The notes under the pieces: model-generated
The model's database searches: none
The model's input: only the letters and a program-made list of their open reading frames with translations
What the model was told of the DNA's origin: nothing
Program-made: the position numbers and the translations under genes
Shown: piece by piece, positions 23,903 to 32,606 of the stretch
Position numbering within the stretch: the stretch's first letter is position 1
Layout: each line of letters starts with the position of its first letter
Source of the DNA: Spirosoma sordidisoli
GTDB taxonomy: Bacteria > Bacteroidota > Bacteroidia > Cytophagales > Spirosomataceae
NCBI RefSeq assembly: GCF_004138325.1
Contig: NZ_SBLB01000008.1
Coordinates: forward strand, 1 to 64,000
DNA length: 64,000 nucleotides
Direction: 5' to 3'

Positions 23903-26900
23903 ATGAAAAAACTTTACCTGTGCCTTCTGCTGCTTTTGCCCCTTCTATCGTTTGGGCAGCTCTCGCCGGGCAGTATCGCCTTTACGGGTGTCAACGCTGA
24001 CGGAACCGACAACTTCAACATTGTGGCCCTGGACGCCCTGCCGGCCAACACCACTATCTTTTTCCGCGACGACGAGTGGCAGAACCCGGGCTTCAATATC
24101 GGCGAAAGCATTCTGGTCTGGAACACGGGCGGAACCGTTATTCCGGCCGGTACGGTAGTGGCGTTCTCGAATATCAACCCCAGTCCGGCTTCGCCCGTGG
24201 TGGTGAGCGTCGGCTCGGCCACCATCAGCGGCAACCGGGGCCTCTCGAACGAGAACGATGCGCTGTTTGCCTACCTGGGCACCGATGCCGATACCCCGAC
24301 CACGTTTCTGGGCGCCATCTCGAACAACGGCGTGGCGGCCAATACCTTCGGCACGCTGGCCGGAACCGGACTGACGCTGGGCGGCACAGCCCTGGCGCTA
24401 ACCGGCGAAATTGCGGTGGGTATCTACACCGGTCCGCGTACGGCCATCAGCCGCAGCTGTTATCCGGTAGTCCTGAACAACCCGGTAAACTGGCAGGTAC
24501 AGCCCAACAGTAGTGGCGATCAGTCTACCGATGGTATTGCCCCTGATCTGCCATTCAGCACGACGGCCTTTACGTTTGGCTCCGGTTGCCCGCTGCCAAC
24601 GGTAGCCTTCAGCGCAGCCAGCCGGAGCGTCGGCGAAGCGTCGGGTACGCTTTCGGTAACCCTCGCCGTAACCAGCCCCGGCAGCTCGACCGGATCGGTA
24701 CAACTGGCGCTCGGCTCCGCATCGGCCCAGAACGGTCAGGATTTTGTGCTGGCCACGGCGCCCGTGACCGTTACCATTCCGGCCAATACCAGCGCCGTCA
24801 CGTACCGGATTCCGCTCATTAACGATGGCCTGCCCGAAGCCGACGAATACCTGACACTACGGCTACAGAACGGCAGTGGCGTACAGCTTGGCTCGGTCAG
24901 CTCACAGCTTGTTTTTATCCTCGATGACGACAAACAGGCACCGGCGCCCGGCTCGGCGCTCAGCCTGCAACTGCTGACCAGCTACCGCAACCCAACGGCC
25001 GGCTCGTCGGAGATTGTGGCCTACGAGAAAACCAGTAAACGGCTGTTTATCGCCAACTCGGTAGCCAACCGCATCGACATTGTCAACTTCGCCAACCCAT
25101 CGGCCCCCGTAGCGCTCACGTCGATCAACGTAGCTGCGCTGGGTGGTAGCATCAACAGCGTTGCCACCCGCGACGGCCTTGTTGCAGCAGCCATCGAAAA
25201 CACGAATAAAGTGCTGCCCGGGAAAGTGTTTTTTTTTGACCCGAACGGCCAGATTCTGAAGGAAGTAATAACCGGCTCACTACCCGACATGGTTGCGTTC
25301 TCGCCCGATGGCCGCTATGTAGTAACCGCCGACGAAGGCGAACCCAACGACGATTACAGCGTCGACCCCGACGGATCGGTTACGGTAATCGACCTGGCGG
25401 GTGGCATAGCCTCACTGACCCAGAGCCAGGTGACCACCGTCCGGTTCACCGCGTTTAACGATCAGAAAGCGGCTCTCCGCAGCGCGGGCGTCCGGCTCTA
25501 CGGGCGAAAAGGCAATGTGGATAACGGGAGCAGCGTAGCCGAAGATCTCGAGCCCGAATACGTAACGTTCTCACCCGACTCACGCACGGTTTACGTAACC
25601 CTTCAGGAAAACAACGCGCTGGCCGTCATCAGCCTGACCAGCAAAACGGTATCGGCCATCAAGCCGCTGGGACTCAAGAACCACAACCTCGACAGCAACG
25701 CCCTTGACCCGACCGACCAGGGTGGCATACCGGCGCTGCAGAAACTGCCCGTGTTCGGCGTATATCAGCCCGATGCAATTGCTACGTTTACCTCGGGGGG
25801 CCAGTCGTACCTGATTACGGCCAACGAAGGCGATGCCCGCGAATACAGCGCCCTGAGCGAAGTGGTGCGGGCCGGAGCGGGTGGCTATGTACTCGACCCA
25901 ACGGTTTTTCCGAACGCGGCCGACCTGAAAAACAATCTGCTGCTGGGACGCCTAAACGTGACGAACCAATCGGGCGATCTCGATGGCGACGGCGACTTCG
26001 ACCAGATTCACGCGTTCGGGGCCCGGTCGTTCTCGATCTGGGATCTTAGCGGTAACCTCGTCTGGGACAGTGGCGATCAGCTCGAACGCATCACCCGCGC
26101 CCAGACACCCCTGCTCTTCAACGCCAGCAATACCGATGGCAACCCGGCCGTCAAAAATCGCAGCGACGACAAAGGCCCCGAGCCCGAAGGCGTTACAACG
26201 GCTATCATCAACGGGCGGGCCTATGCTTTCATTGCGCTCGAACGCATTGGTGGGGTCATGGTCTACGACGTGACGATACCCACCGCTCCGCAGTTCATCA
26301 CCTATTCGGTAAACCGCACCGCACCTACGGCTACGGCCGCCACCGACGACCGGGGTGCCGAAGGCATCGTCTACATCGCGGCCGCCGACAGCCCTACCGG
26401 CAAAGGGCTGGTGCTGCTGGCCAATGAGGTCAGCAACTCGGTTTCGGTCTATCAGATCAGCAGCCCGGCCAGCAGCCTGTCGCTGGCGCAACCCGCCTAC
26501 AACTGCGCTACGGGCCTGATCACGTACACGCCGGTGGGGGGCGATGGCTCACCGATTACCTTCCAGACGCCCGGTATCCGCAGTTCGGGGCCAACCAGCC
26601 TGACCGGTATTGTCGAAGCCGAACTACGAAACGACCCGAAACCCATTACCATCACCGCTACCCAGAGCGGCCGGTCAGTCAGCGTTACCTTCGATTTTGC
26701 CGCCTACTGCGCCGGTCAGAACCCGGGCAACGACCTGACGCTGCTGACACCCACGTACGACTGCTCGACCGGAGCCATCACGTTCGTAACGGCCGGGGGC
26801 GACGGCTCACCGATTACATTCTTTGCGCCCGGTATTCGTCGGGCGTCGGTAACGAGTCCGATCGGTACAGTTGAAGCCGAATTGCGGGGCGATCCGAAGC

Positions 26901-27259
26901 CGTTGTTCATTCAGGCTACGCAGGGTAACCGTACCGTCAGCACTACCTTCGACTTCGCGTCTTTCTGCGTGAGCCGCGCCCGGAAAGCCGCTGCGGAAGC
27001 CGAACTGGCCTTTACCGTCACGGTAGCAGGCAACCCCACCTCCGCAGATCAGGTGCTCGTTCGTGTGCGTGGAGCGGAGGGGCAGCCCCTGCGGCTGACC
27101 GTTCGCGATGTACAGGGCCGTACGGTAAGCGACCTGGCGGTAAAGCAGGCCGAAGCCATTGAGCAGCAGACCGTTGAACTGGGCCGCTCGTCAGGTCTGT
27201 ACCTGCTGCAGGTCCAAACCCCCACCATGACCCGAACCGTGAAGGTAGTACGGCAGTAA
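23903..27259 (+). CDS. Choice-of-anchor I family secreted protein with Calx-beta domain and T9SS type A signal
   Basis: An 1118-residue secreted protein. A signal peptide (MKKLYLCLLLLLPLLSFG, Q) is followed by a lamin-tail-like beta domain at about 20-225. A Calx-beta domain spans about 230-345 (VAFSAASRSVGEASGTLSVT, with DGLPEADEYLTLRL). The choice-of-anchor I beta-propeller is at about 353-850; it includes VAFSPDGRYVVTADEGEPND, DLDGDGDFDQIHAFGARSFS and DDKGPEPEGVT. Two similar roughly 85-residue repeats start near 867 and 953. A type A sorting domain follows (VTVAGNPTSADQVLVRVRGA to VKVVRQ). Family members are thought to act at the cell surface, possibly in phosphate or ion handling. A terminator follows. 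Confidence 0.88.
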   Translation: MKKLYLCLLLLLPLLSFGQLSPGSIAFTGVNADGTDNFNIVALDALPANTTIFFRDDEWQNPGFNIGESILVWNTGGTVIPAGTVVAFSNINPSPASPVVVSVGSATISGNRGLSNENDALFAYLGTDADTPTTFLGAISNNGVAANTFGTLAGTGLTLGGTALALTGEIAVGIYTGPRTAISRSCYPVVLNNPVNWQVQPNSSGDQSTDGIAPDLPFSTTAFTFGSGCPLPTVAFSAASRSVGEASGTLSVTLAVTSPGSSTGSVQLALGSASAQNGQDFVLATAPVTVTIPANTSAVTYRIPLINDGLPEADEYLTLRLQNGSGVQLGSVSSQLVFILDDDKQAPAPGSALSLQLLTSYRNPTAGSSEIVAYEKTSKRLFIANSVANRIDIVNFANPSAPVALTSINVAALGGSINSVATRDGLVAAAIENTNKVLPGKVFFFDPNGQILKEVITGSLPDMVAFSPDGRYVVTADEGEPNDDYSVDPDGSVTVIDLAGGIASLTQSQVTTVRFTAFNDQKAALRSAGVRLYGRKGNVDNGSSVAEDLEPEYVTFSPDSRTVYVTLQENNALAVISLTSKTVSAIKPLGLKNHNLDSNALDPTDQGGIPALQKLPVFGVYQPDAIATFTSGGQSYLITANEGDAREYSALSEVVRAGAGGYVLDPTVFPNAADLKNNLLLGRLNVTNQSGDLDGDGDFDQIHAFGARSFSIWDLSGNLVWDSGDQLERITRAQTPLLFNASNTDGNPAVKNRSDDKGPEPEGVTTAIINGRAYAFIALERIGGVMVYDVTIPTAPQFITYSVNRTAPTATAATDDRGAEGIVYIAAADSPTGKGLVLLANEVSNSVSVYQISSPASSLSLAQPAYNCATGLITYTPVGGDGSPITFQTPGIRSSGPTSLTGIVEAELRNDPKPITITATQSGRSVSVTFDFAAYCAGQNPGNDLTLLTPTYDCSTGAITFVTAGGDGSPITFFAPGIRRASVTSPIGTVEAELRGDPKPLFIQATQGNRTVSTTFDFASFCVSRARKAAAEAELAFTVTVAGNPTSADQVLVRVRGAEGQPLRLTVRDVQGRTVSDLAVKQAEAIEQQTVELGRSSGLYLLQVQTPTMTRTVKVVRQ

Positions 27260-27279
27260 ATAGAATCGATACATACCCC

Positions 27280-27329
27280 GTCCCGATGACCGTTCGCTAT
27301 CATGAATGATCATCGGGACATCTTTTTTT
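27280..27329 (+). terminator. Intrinsic terminator after choice-of-anchor I gene
   Basis: GTCCCGATGA at 27280-27289 pairs perfectly with TCATCGGGAC at 27310-27319. A run of seven T follows at 27323-27329. It is correctly placed 20 bases after the stop codon. Confidence 0.8.
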
Positions 27330-27383
27330 GGCTGAAAAGAACGTTTGGCTTATTTTAACCCTTGTTTACACCGCCTTCATCCT

Positions 27384-28841
27384 ATGAAACTCTTTCCTTT
27401 TATCCTTCTTTTCCTAGCGACCATCTCCTCATTCGCTCAACCTGTTGTTTACCAAAGCTTTGAGACCGACAGCGCAGCTGAGCCCCGGGGCGGTATGCCC
27501 TCGCTGAGTACCTTTCTGCAAACGAATCTGCGTAAACCCATCGAAGCCGAGGCTCAGGGCATTGGCGGTCGCGTGGTTCTCTCGGGTATCGTGGAACCCG
27601 ACGGACGACTGTCTGACATCAACGTCGTACAATCGCTGCGGCCCGATTGCGACCGGGAAGCGCTGCGGGTCTTCAGCCGGTTTCAGGCCTGGCGACCGGC
27701 CTATAAGAACGGCAAAGCGGTACGGCAGTTCGTCTCGATTCCGGTTACGTTCAAAGCCAGCAAGCCCTTCCCCTACGTAAATGGCAACCGGATCAGCTAT
27801 TACGACGCCAATCAGAACCTGCTGCCCGACAGCAGCGACCTGGCCCGGTACAAACAGCTCACCCCGACCGACTCCAACGGGCTTCCCAACGGCAACATCC
27901 TTGTGTATCAGCTGAAACGGCAGGTCTGGAAAGAACAGGCAACCCTGCCGTTTGTCCGGAAACGGAGCGACCTATACAGCCGCTACGGAAAAGCGATTTA
28001 TAGGATTGGGGTCGTACAACAGAACAACCAGTGGCAAGGCCGCGTAGCCGATGTCGACGAAACGGGCGCGCTGGTCAGACAGTCCTTCTACAACAATGGC
28101 GAACGGGTTGGCTATCAGCTCGACTACTACAGCAACGGCCTGGTAGCCCAGCGCTCCGACGATGCCAATGGCCTGTATGTCTTCAACGCCTGGCACCCCA
28201 ACGGGCAGATCAAACAGATCTGGACCGCAGACAAACCCAAACCCGGAACCCCAAAAAGTCCGGATCAGGTTATGGCCTACTGGGACAGCACCGGCCGCCA
28301 GCTCGTCACCGAAGGCAACGGCAGCGGCTCCTTCACCGAGCTGGTACAGTCGAAGCTTGACTCTACCCGGCAGACGTTGTTCATCGAAGAAGGCACCTAC
28401 GCGGGCGGGCTGCGGGAGGGTCGCTGGACCGGGCGCTACGCCGATGGGTCTTACGTTTACGAAGAGCAGTACGAGAAAGGTATTTGCCAAACAGGTAAAG
28501 CCAGGACGGCCGGGCAGGATACGGTCCGGTATACCCAACGCGAGCAGCAACCCGAATTTGCAGGCGGGATGCAGGGGCTGGGCCAGTTTCTGGCCAGTAC
28601 GTTACGCTATCCGCCCGATGCGCAACGGGCGCACGTGCAGGGCCAGGTCATGATTAGTTTCGTGGTCTGCACCGACGGCACGCTCTGTGATTACGAAGTT
28701 GTCAAGCCACTACATCCCGCCATCGACCAGGAAGCCCTGCGCGTTGTCAAAGCCATGAATGGTCGCTGGAAACCAGGGGCTCAGCGCGGCCAGAACGTGC
28801 GGGTTCAGTATCGTATGCCCATCAATTTTGCGCTGGAGTAA
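27384..28841 (+). CDS. Secreted protein with N- and C-terminal TonB_C-like domains and central MORN-like repeats (copy 1)
   Basis: A protein of about 485 residues starting MKLFPFILLFLATISSFAQ, a signal peptide; the frame upstream to 27345 is not used. The first TonB_C-like domain, at about 40-125, has GRVVLSGIVEPDGRLSDINV and DREALRVFSRFQAWRPAYKN. The second, at about 395-483, has GQVMISFVVCTDGTLCDYEV and DQEALRVVKAMNGRWKPG. Between lie MORN-like repeats such as YYSNGLVAQ, WHPNGQIKQIW and GLREGRWTGRYADGSYVYEE. There is no Pro-rich spacer or N-terminal anchor as in a true TonB, so an energy-transducing role is doubtful. A tandem paralogue follows. Confidence 0.82.
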   Translation: MKLFPFILLFLATISSFAQPVVYQSFETDSAAEPRGGMPSLSTFLQTNLRKPIEAEAQGIGGRVVLSGIVEPDGRLSDINVVQSLRPDCDREALRVFSRFQAWRPAYKNGKAVRQFVSIPVTFKASKPFPYVNGNRISYYDANQNLLPDSSDLARYKQLTPTDSNGLPNGNILVYQLKRQVWKEQATLPFVRKRSDLYSRYGKAIYRIGVVQQNNQWQGRVADVDETGALVRQSFYNNGERVGYQLDYYSNGLVAQRSDDANGLYVFNAWHPNGQIKQIWTADKPKPGTPKSPDQVMAYWDSTGRQLVTEGNGSGSFTELVQSKLDSTRQTLFIEEGTYAGGLREGRWTGRYADGSYVYEEQYEKGICQTGKARTAGQDTVRYTQREQQPEFAGGMQGLGQFLASTLRYPPDAQRAHVQGQVMISFVVCTDGTLCDYEVVKPLHPAIDQEALRVVKAMNGRWKPGAQRGQNVRVQYRMPINFALE

Positions 28842-28975
28842 GATTACTGCGAGTAGCCTCCCCACTACGCTTATTTGTCGGTCGTATCCATAGAGCGATG
28901 GCTAAGTTACAGCCGAATCTACTCCTGACATATCAAATTTTTAACGAGAGGTCGACTGTGAAGATGCAAGACCAT

Positions 28976-29004
28976 TAGTATACAATTTTTTAATTTGTGT
29001 ACTA
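28976..29004. promoter_or_regulatory. Small inverted repeat upstream of second TonB_C/MORN gene
   Basis: TAGTATACAA at 28976-28985 pairs with TTGTGTACTA at 28995-29004, one G-T mismatch, 40 bases before the start codon. The 203-base gap is AT-rich and probably contains the promoter of the second copy, so the two paralogues may be transcribed separately. Confidence 0.35.
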
Positions 29005-29044
29005 ATACAGTAATTTGACATTCTTCATACTATCCGCCTTTCTT

Positions 29045-30517
29045 ATGAAATTGGTACGCTTTTTTATACTGCTGCTGATACCAGCATGCGGATTTTGCCA
29101 GTGGCCGGTTTACAAGTCTTTTGAGGTCGACACTGCGGCCCGGCCCCAGGGTGGCCCCGAAGCACTTCATTCCTTCCTGCTCACTAATTTTCGGATGCCA
29201 CTGGCAGCCGGAGCGGCTGGCCTTAGCGGTCGTATCATCCTGGGTGGTATTGCGGAACCAGATGGTCAGATCAGCAACGCAATTATCATACGCGGTCTGC
29301 GGCCCGACTGCGACCGGGAAGCGCTGCGGGTCTTCAGGTTGTTCAATGCCTGGAAACCGGCCTTGAAAGCAGGACAGCCGGTACGTCAGGAGGTTGTTTT
29401 TCCGCTCATCATCAAGGCAGGCCCCCCGCTCTACGAGTATGCCGACGGTCAGTGTACTACCTATCTCGACGAGCAATTCAGTCCTGTCCAGCCTGGTAGT
29501 AGTCTAGCCCGGTACAAAGAAGTATCGCACCCGGACAGTACGGGCTTACCAACGGGCGATGCCGTTATTTATGAGCGCCATGGCAAACGCTGGGCTGAAA
29601 AACTAACGCTTAAGCTGGTTCGGGAGGAGCAGTCCGACACATCGCCTGACGGGCAGTTGATATACCGCATCGGCCTTAAAGCCCCGAATCACCAATGGCA
29701 GGGTCAGGTCTATGATTATACAGAGACCGGTCGCCGGATCGCTATCCGCAGCTTCACCAATGGTAACCAAACCTCCATTAATCGATTTGATCAGCATGGG
29801 ATGCTGGTTGAGTCGGAACAGGATATAGCCCAGTCCAACAGTCAGGAGCCAGTGCAACAGACGCGGTGGCGATGGTACAGCAACGGCCAGCAGGAATCCA
29901 TCGCTACCATCAATCGCTATAATCAATCGCGCGCCAAAGCCGAAAAATTCGAATCGATCTGGGATGCGTCGGGAAAGCAGATGGTGGCGGAGGGCAACGG
30001 ACGGGCCATAATTCGCTCCCGCGTCGTTTCGAGAGCACCTCGTAAGCCTCCCATTGACATTATGGAAGAAGGTTCTTTTACCGATGGTTTCCGTGATGGC
30101 GTCTGGACGGGGCGTTATGCCGATGGGTCATTTTTTTACGAAGACCGTTACGATAAAGGCGAAGACCTGGGCGGCAAAGCGGTGGTTGGCACGCGAGATA
30201 CCCTGCGCTATGCCAAAATTTACCAGCCTCCTTCTTTCAAAGGCGGTATGGCCGCACTGGGCGACTTCCTGAACAACACGTTACGCTACCCGGCCGAAGC
30301 ACAGCGACGCGGAGTACAGGGCCGCGTTGTTATCGGTTTTGTGATCAGCGAAGAAGGGGCTGTAGACGACATAACAGTAATTCGGGGACTGGGCTACGGT
30401 ACCGATGAAGAAGCGGCACGGGTGGTCAAATGGAGCAGTAGCCGCTGGACACCGGGTTATCAGCGCGGTCAGCCTGTGCGGGTGACGTATGTTCTGCCCA
30501 TCAACTTTAGCCTGTAA
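29045..30517 (+). CDS. Secreted protein with N- and C-terminal TonB_C-like domains and central MORN-like repeats (copy 2)
   Basis: A protein of about 490 residues, a tandem paralogue of the preceding gene. It starts MKLVRFFILLLIPACGFCQW, a signal peptide. The same order is seen: a TonB_C-like domain (GRIILGGIAEPDGQISNAII, with RPDCDREALRVFRLFNAWKP), a middle part with WYSNGQQESIATINRY and GFRDGVWTGRYADGSFFYED, and a second TonB_C-like domain (GRVVIGFVISEEGAVDDITV, ending RVTYVLPINFSL). The segment RPDCDREALRVF is identical in both copies, while the middle regions have diverged strongly. It shares the doubt about true TonB function. Confidence 0.82.
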   Translation: MKLVRFFILLLIPACGFCQWPVYKSFEVDTAARPQGGPEALHSFLLTNFRMPLAAGAAGLSGRIILGGIAEPDGQISNAIIIRGLRPDCDREALRVFRLFNAWKPALKAGQPVRQEVVFPLIIKAGPPLYEYADGQCTTYLDEQFSPVQPGSSLARYKEVSHPDSTGLPTGDAVIYERHGKRWAEKLTLKLVREEQSDTSPDGQLIYRIGLKAPNHQWQGQVYDYTETGRRIAIRSFTNGNQTSINRFDQHGMLVESEQDIAQSNSQEPVQQTRWRWYSNGQQESIATINRYNQSRAKAEKFESIWDASGKQMVAEGNGRAIIRSRVVSRAPRKPPIDIMEEGSFTDGFRDGVWTGRYADGSFFYEDRYDKGEDLGGKAVVGTRDTLRYAKIYQPPSFKGGMAALGDFLNNTLRYPAEAQRRGVQGRVVIGFVISEEGAVDDITVIRGLGYGTDEEAARVVKWSSSRWTPGYQRGQPVRVTYVLPINFSL

Positions 30518-30585
30518 GTTCCGATAAATACCCGGCGGTTATTGTGGTCACAAACATCCGGCGTGGAAAGCCGACCATCTGTTCG

Positions 30586-30593
30586 TAAATTTG
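30586..30593 (+). promoter_or_regulatory. TAnnTTTG -7 box upstream of gcvT
   Basis: TAAATTTG fits the -7 consensus and ends 21 bases before the chosen ATG at 30615. It makes the earlier in-frame TTG at 30591 unlikely as a start. No clear -33 element was found. Confidence 0.35.
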
Positions 30594-30614
30594 CCCGATA
30601 ACCTCCGGCACGAG

Positions 30615-31706
30615 ATGTCCCTCAAGCAAGTTCCCCTTCATCATATTCATCAGCAACTAGGCGCGAAGATCGTGCCGTTTGCGGGCTTCGAGATGCCCGT
30701 TCGCTACTCGTCCGACCTCGATGAGCACCATACCGTCCGTAACGGCGTTGGCGTATTCGACGTATCGCACATGGGCGAGTTCATCGTCAAAGGCGATGAC
30801 GCGCTGGCCCTGATTCAGCGGGTGTCGGCCAATGACGCCAGTACGCTCTTCGATGGCAAGGTGCAATACAGCTACCTGCCCAACGGCCGGGGCGGTATCG
30901 TAGACGATCTGCTCGTTTACCGGATCAGCGAAATAGAGTACATGCTCGTTGTCAACGCGTCGAACATCGAAAAAGACTGGAACTGGATCAACCAGTACGT
31001 GCGCGACACCGATAACCTGACGCTCGTGAACGTATCGGACGATATGTGCCTCTTTGCGGTACAGGGTCCGATGGCGGCCAAAGCGCTGGAGTCGCTGACC
31101 CCCGCCGATCTGGAAATGACGTATTACACCTTCGAGAAAACGGATTTTGCGGGCATGGCCAACGTCATCGTGTCGGCAACGGGCTATACCGGCGCGGGTG
31201 GTTTCGAGATTTACGTGTCCAACCACCAGGCCGAAACCGTCTGGAACGCGATCATGGAAGCCGGAGCACCCTATGGAATCAAACCCATCGGCCTCGGCGC
31301 CCGCGATACCCTCCGGCTCGAAATGGGCTATAACCTCTACGGCAACGACATTACCGACGACACCTCGCCTATTGAAGCCGGGCTGGGCTGGGTCACCAAA
31401 TTCACCCACGAATTTGTAGATGCCGATGTGCTGAAACAGCAGAAAGAGCAGGGCGTTCCGCGCAAGCTGGTTGGCTTTACCATGATTGACCGGGGTATTC
31501 CGCGCGGCCACTATGCACTCTGCGATGCCGACGGCAATACCATTGGCGAAGTAACGTCCGGCACGCAGTCGCCCACGCTCGGCAAAGGCGTAGGCCTGGG
31601 CTACGTACCTACCGCCCTGAGCAAACCCGGTACCGAAATCTTCGTAAACGTGCGCGACAGACTCCTGAAGGCCGAAGTCGTAAAGCCCCCCTTTGTCCGG
31701 CGCTGA
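30615..31706 (+). CDS. gcvT: Aminomethyltransferase, glycine cleavage system T protein
   Basis: A 363-residue protein starting MSLKQVPLHHIHQQLGAKIV. It takes the aminomethyl group from lipoylated H protein, releasing ammonia and forming methylene-tetrahydrofolate. Typical motifs are PFAGFEMPVRYSSDLDEHHT, GVFDVSHMGEF, NGRGGIVDDLLVYRI with the folate-binding Asp, TGYTGAGGFEIYV, GLGARDTLRLEMGYNLYGND and GEVTSGTQSPTLGKGVGLGY. The length is normal. The other gcv genes are not adjacent. A 105-base gap separates it from comB, and the two may be co-transcribed. Confidence 0.95.
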   Translation: MSLKQVPLHHIHQQLGAKIVPFAGFEMPVRYSSDLDEHHTVRNGVGVFDVSHMGEFIVKGDDALALIQRVSANDASTLFDGKVQYSYLPNGRGGIVDDLLVYRISEIEYMLVVNASNIEKDWNWINQYVRDTDNLTLVNVSDDMCLFAVQGPMAAKALESLTPADLEMTYYTFEKTDFAGMANVIVSATGYTGAGGFEIYVSNHQAETVWNAIMEAGAPYGIKPIGLGARDTLRLEMGYNLYGNDITDDTSPIEAGLGWVTKFTHEFVDADVLKQQKEQGVPRKLVGFTMIDRGIPRGHYALCDADGNTIGEVTSGTQSPTLGKGVGLGYVPTALSKPGTEIFVNVRDRLLKAEVVKPPFVRR

Positions 31707-31811
31707 GACCTCACGGCCCGGCCGCCAGCCAATCGATTCATCTAAACACGGTCTAACTCATACCGATGGGCGGTAGTGACACTACCTGCCGCCTATCGGC
31801 CAGCGACATAC

Positions 31812-32522
31812 ATGAAACACATTGACGTTTGTTTAACCCCGGATCTGCTGCATCTACACACGGTTGAAAACACCATCGTAGTCGTTGCCGACGTTTTCCG
31901 GGCTACTTCCTGCATGGTGACGGCGTTTGCCTATGGAGTGAAAACCATTGTACCGGTAGCGACCATCGAAGAATGTCAGCAGTGGCAGGAGCGTGGGTAT
32001 CTGGCCGCGGCCGAGCGTAACGCGCACCGGGTCGACGGTTTCGAACTCGACAATTCGCCGTTCACGTATATGGACGAGCAGATTCGGGGGGCCAACGTGG
32101 CCATGACAACTACCAACGGTACGCTGGCCATCACCAAATCGCGGTCGGCGGTAAAAGTGCTGGTCGGCTCGTTCCTGAACCTCGACGCGGTGGCCCGTTT
32201 CCTGAAAACCGAGCCTTACGACGTCATGGTGCTGTGCGCGGGCTGGAAAGGCCGCGTCAACCTGGAAGACACCCTCTTCGCCGGCGCCCTCATCGACCGG
32301 CTCAAAGACAGCTACGCCCTGGCCGAAGACAGCGCTATTGTAGCGCACCGGCTCTACTGCGACGGGAAAGAAAACCTGGTCGGCTACATGGCCAATGCCT
32401 CACACATCCGCCGACTCCAGCGGCTCGGCATCCAGAAAGACATCACCTACTGCCTCCAGCATGACCTCTACGACGTCGTCCCCGTCCTCCGCGGCAACGC
32501 ACTCGTAGCCATGGAAATGTAA
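31812..32522 (+). CDS. comB: 2-phosphosulfolactate phosphatase family protein
   Basis: A protein of about 236 residues starting MKHIDVCLTPDLLHLHTVEN. The ComB family hydrolyses 2-phosphosulfolactate to sulfolactate, a step of coenzyme M synthesis in methanogens. Family motifs are VVVADVFRATSCMVTAFAYG, AAERNAHRVDGFELDNSPF, VAMTTTNGTLAI and VLCAGWKGRVNLEDTLFAGA. No phosphosulfolactate synthase (ComA) or sulfolactate dehydrogenase gene is near, so the true substrate here is open; a sulfonate product or another phosphate ester is possible. A perfect 30-bp inverted repeat lies directly after the stop. Confidence 0.88.
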   Translation: MKHIDVCLTPDLLHLHTVENTIVVVADVFRATSCMVTAFAYGVKTIVPVATIEECQQWQERGYLAAAERNAHRVDGFELDNSPFTYMDEQIRGANVAMTTTNGTLAITKSRSAVKVLVGSFLNLDAVARFLKTEPYDVMVLCAGWKGRVNLEDTLFAGALIDRLKDSYALAEDSAIVAHRLYCDGKENLVGYMANASHIRRLQRLGIQKDITYCLQHDLYDVVPVLRGNALVAMEM

Positions 32523-32526
32523 AGGG

Positions 32527-32606
32527 AGTGATGAGTTAGTAGTGATGAGCGATGAGCGGGTGCCGGTCGCGTCCCACTCATCGCTCATCACTACTAACTC
32601 ATCACT
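32527..32606. repeat. Perfect 30-bp inverted repeat between convergent genes
   Basis: The arm at 32527-32556 (AGTGATGAGTTAGTAGTGAT, then GAGCGATGAG) is the exact reverse complement of 32577-32606. The loop is 20 bases (CGGGTGCCGGTCGCGTCCCA). It fills the whole gap between comB and the TolC-like gene and overlaps the first base of the TolC stop triplet. It would form a very stable hairpin on both strands and probably ends both transcripts. Confidence 0.85.

Noticed and set aside
27384-30517. Tandem proteins as genuine TonB energy transducers
   Set aside because: They have cleavable-type signal peptides, no Pro-rich periplasm-spanning segment and a TonB_C-like domain at the N-terminus, so the standard label would mislead.
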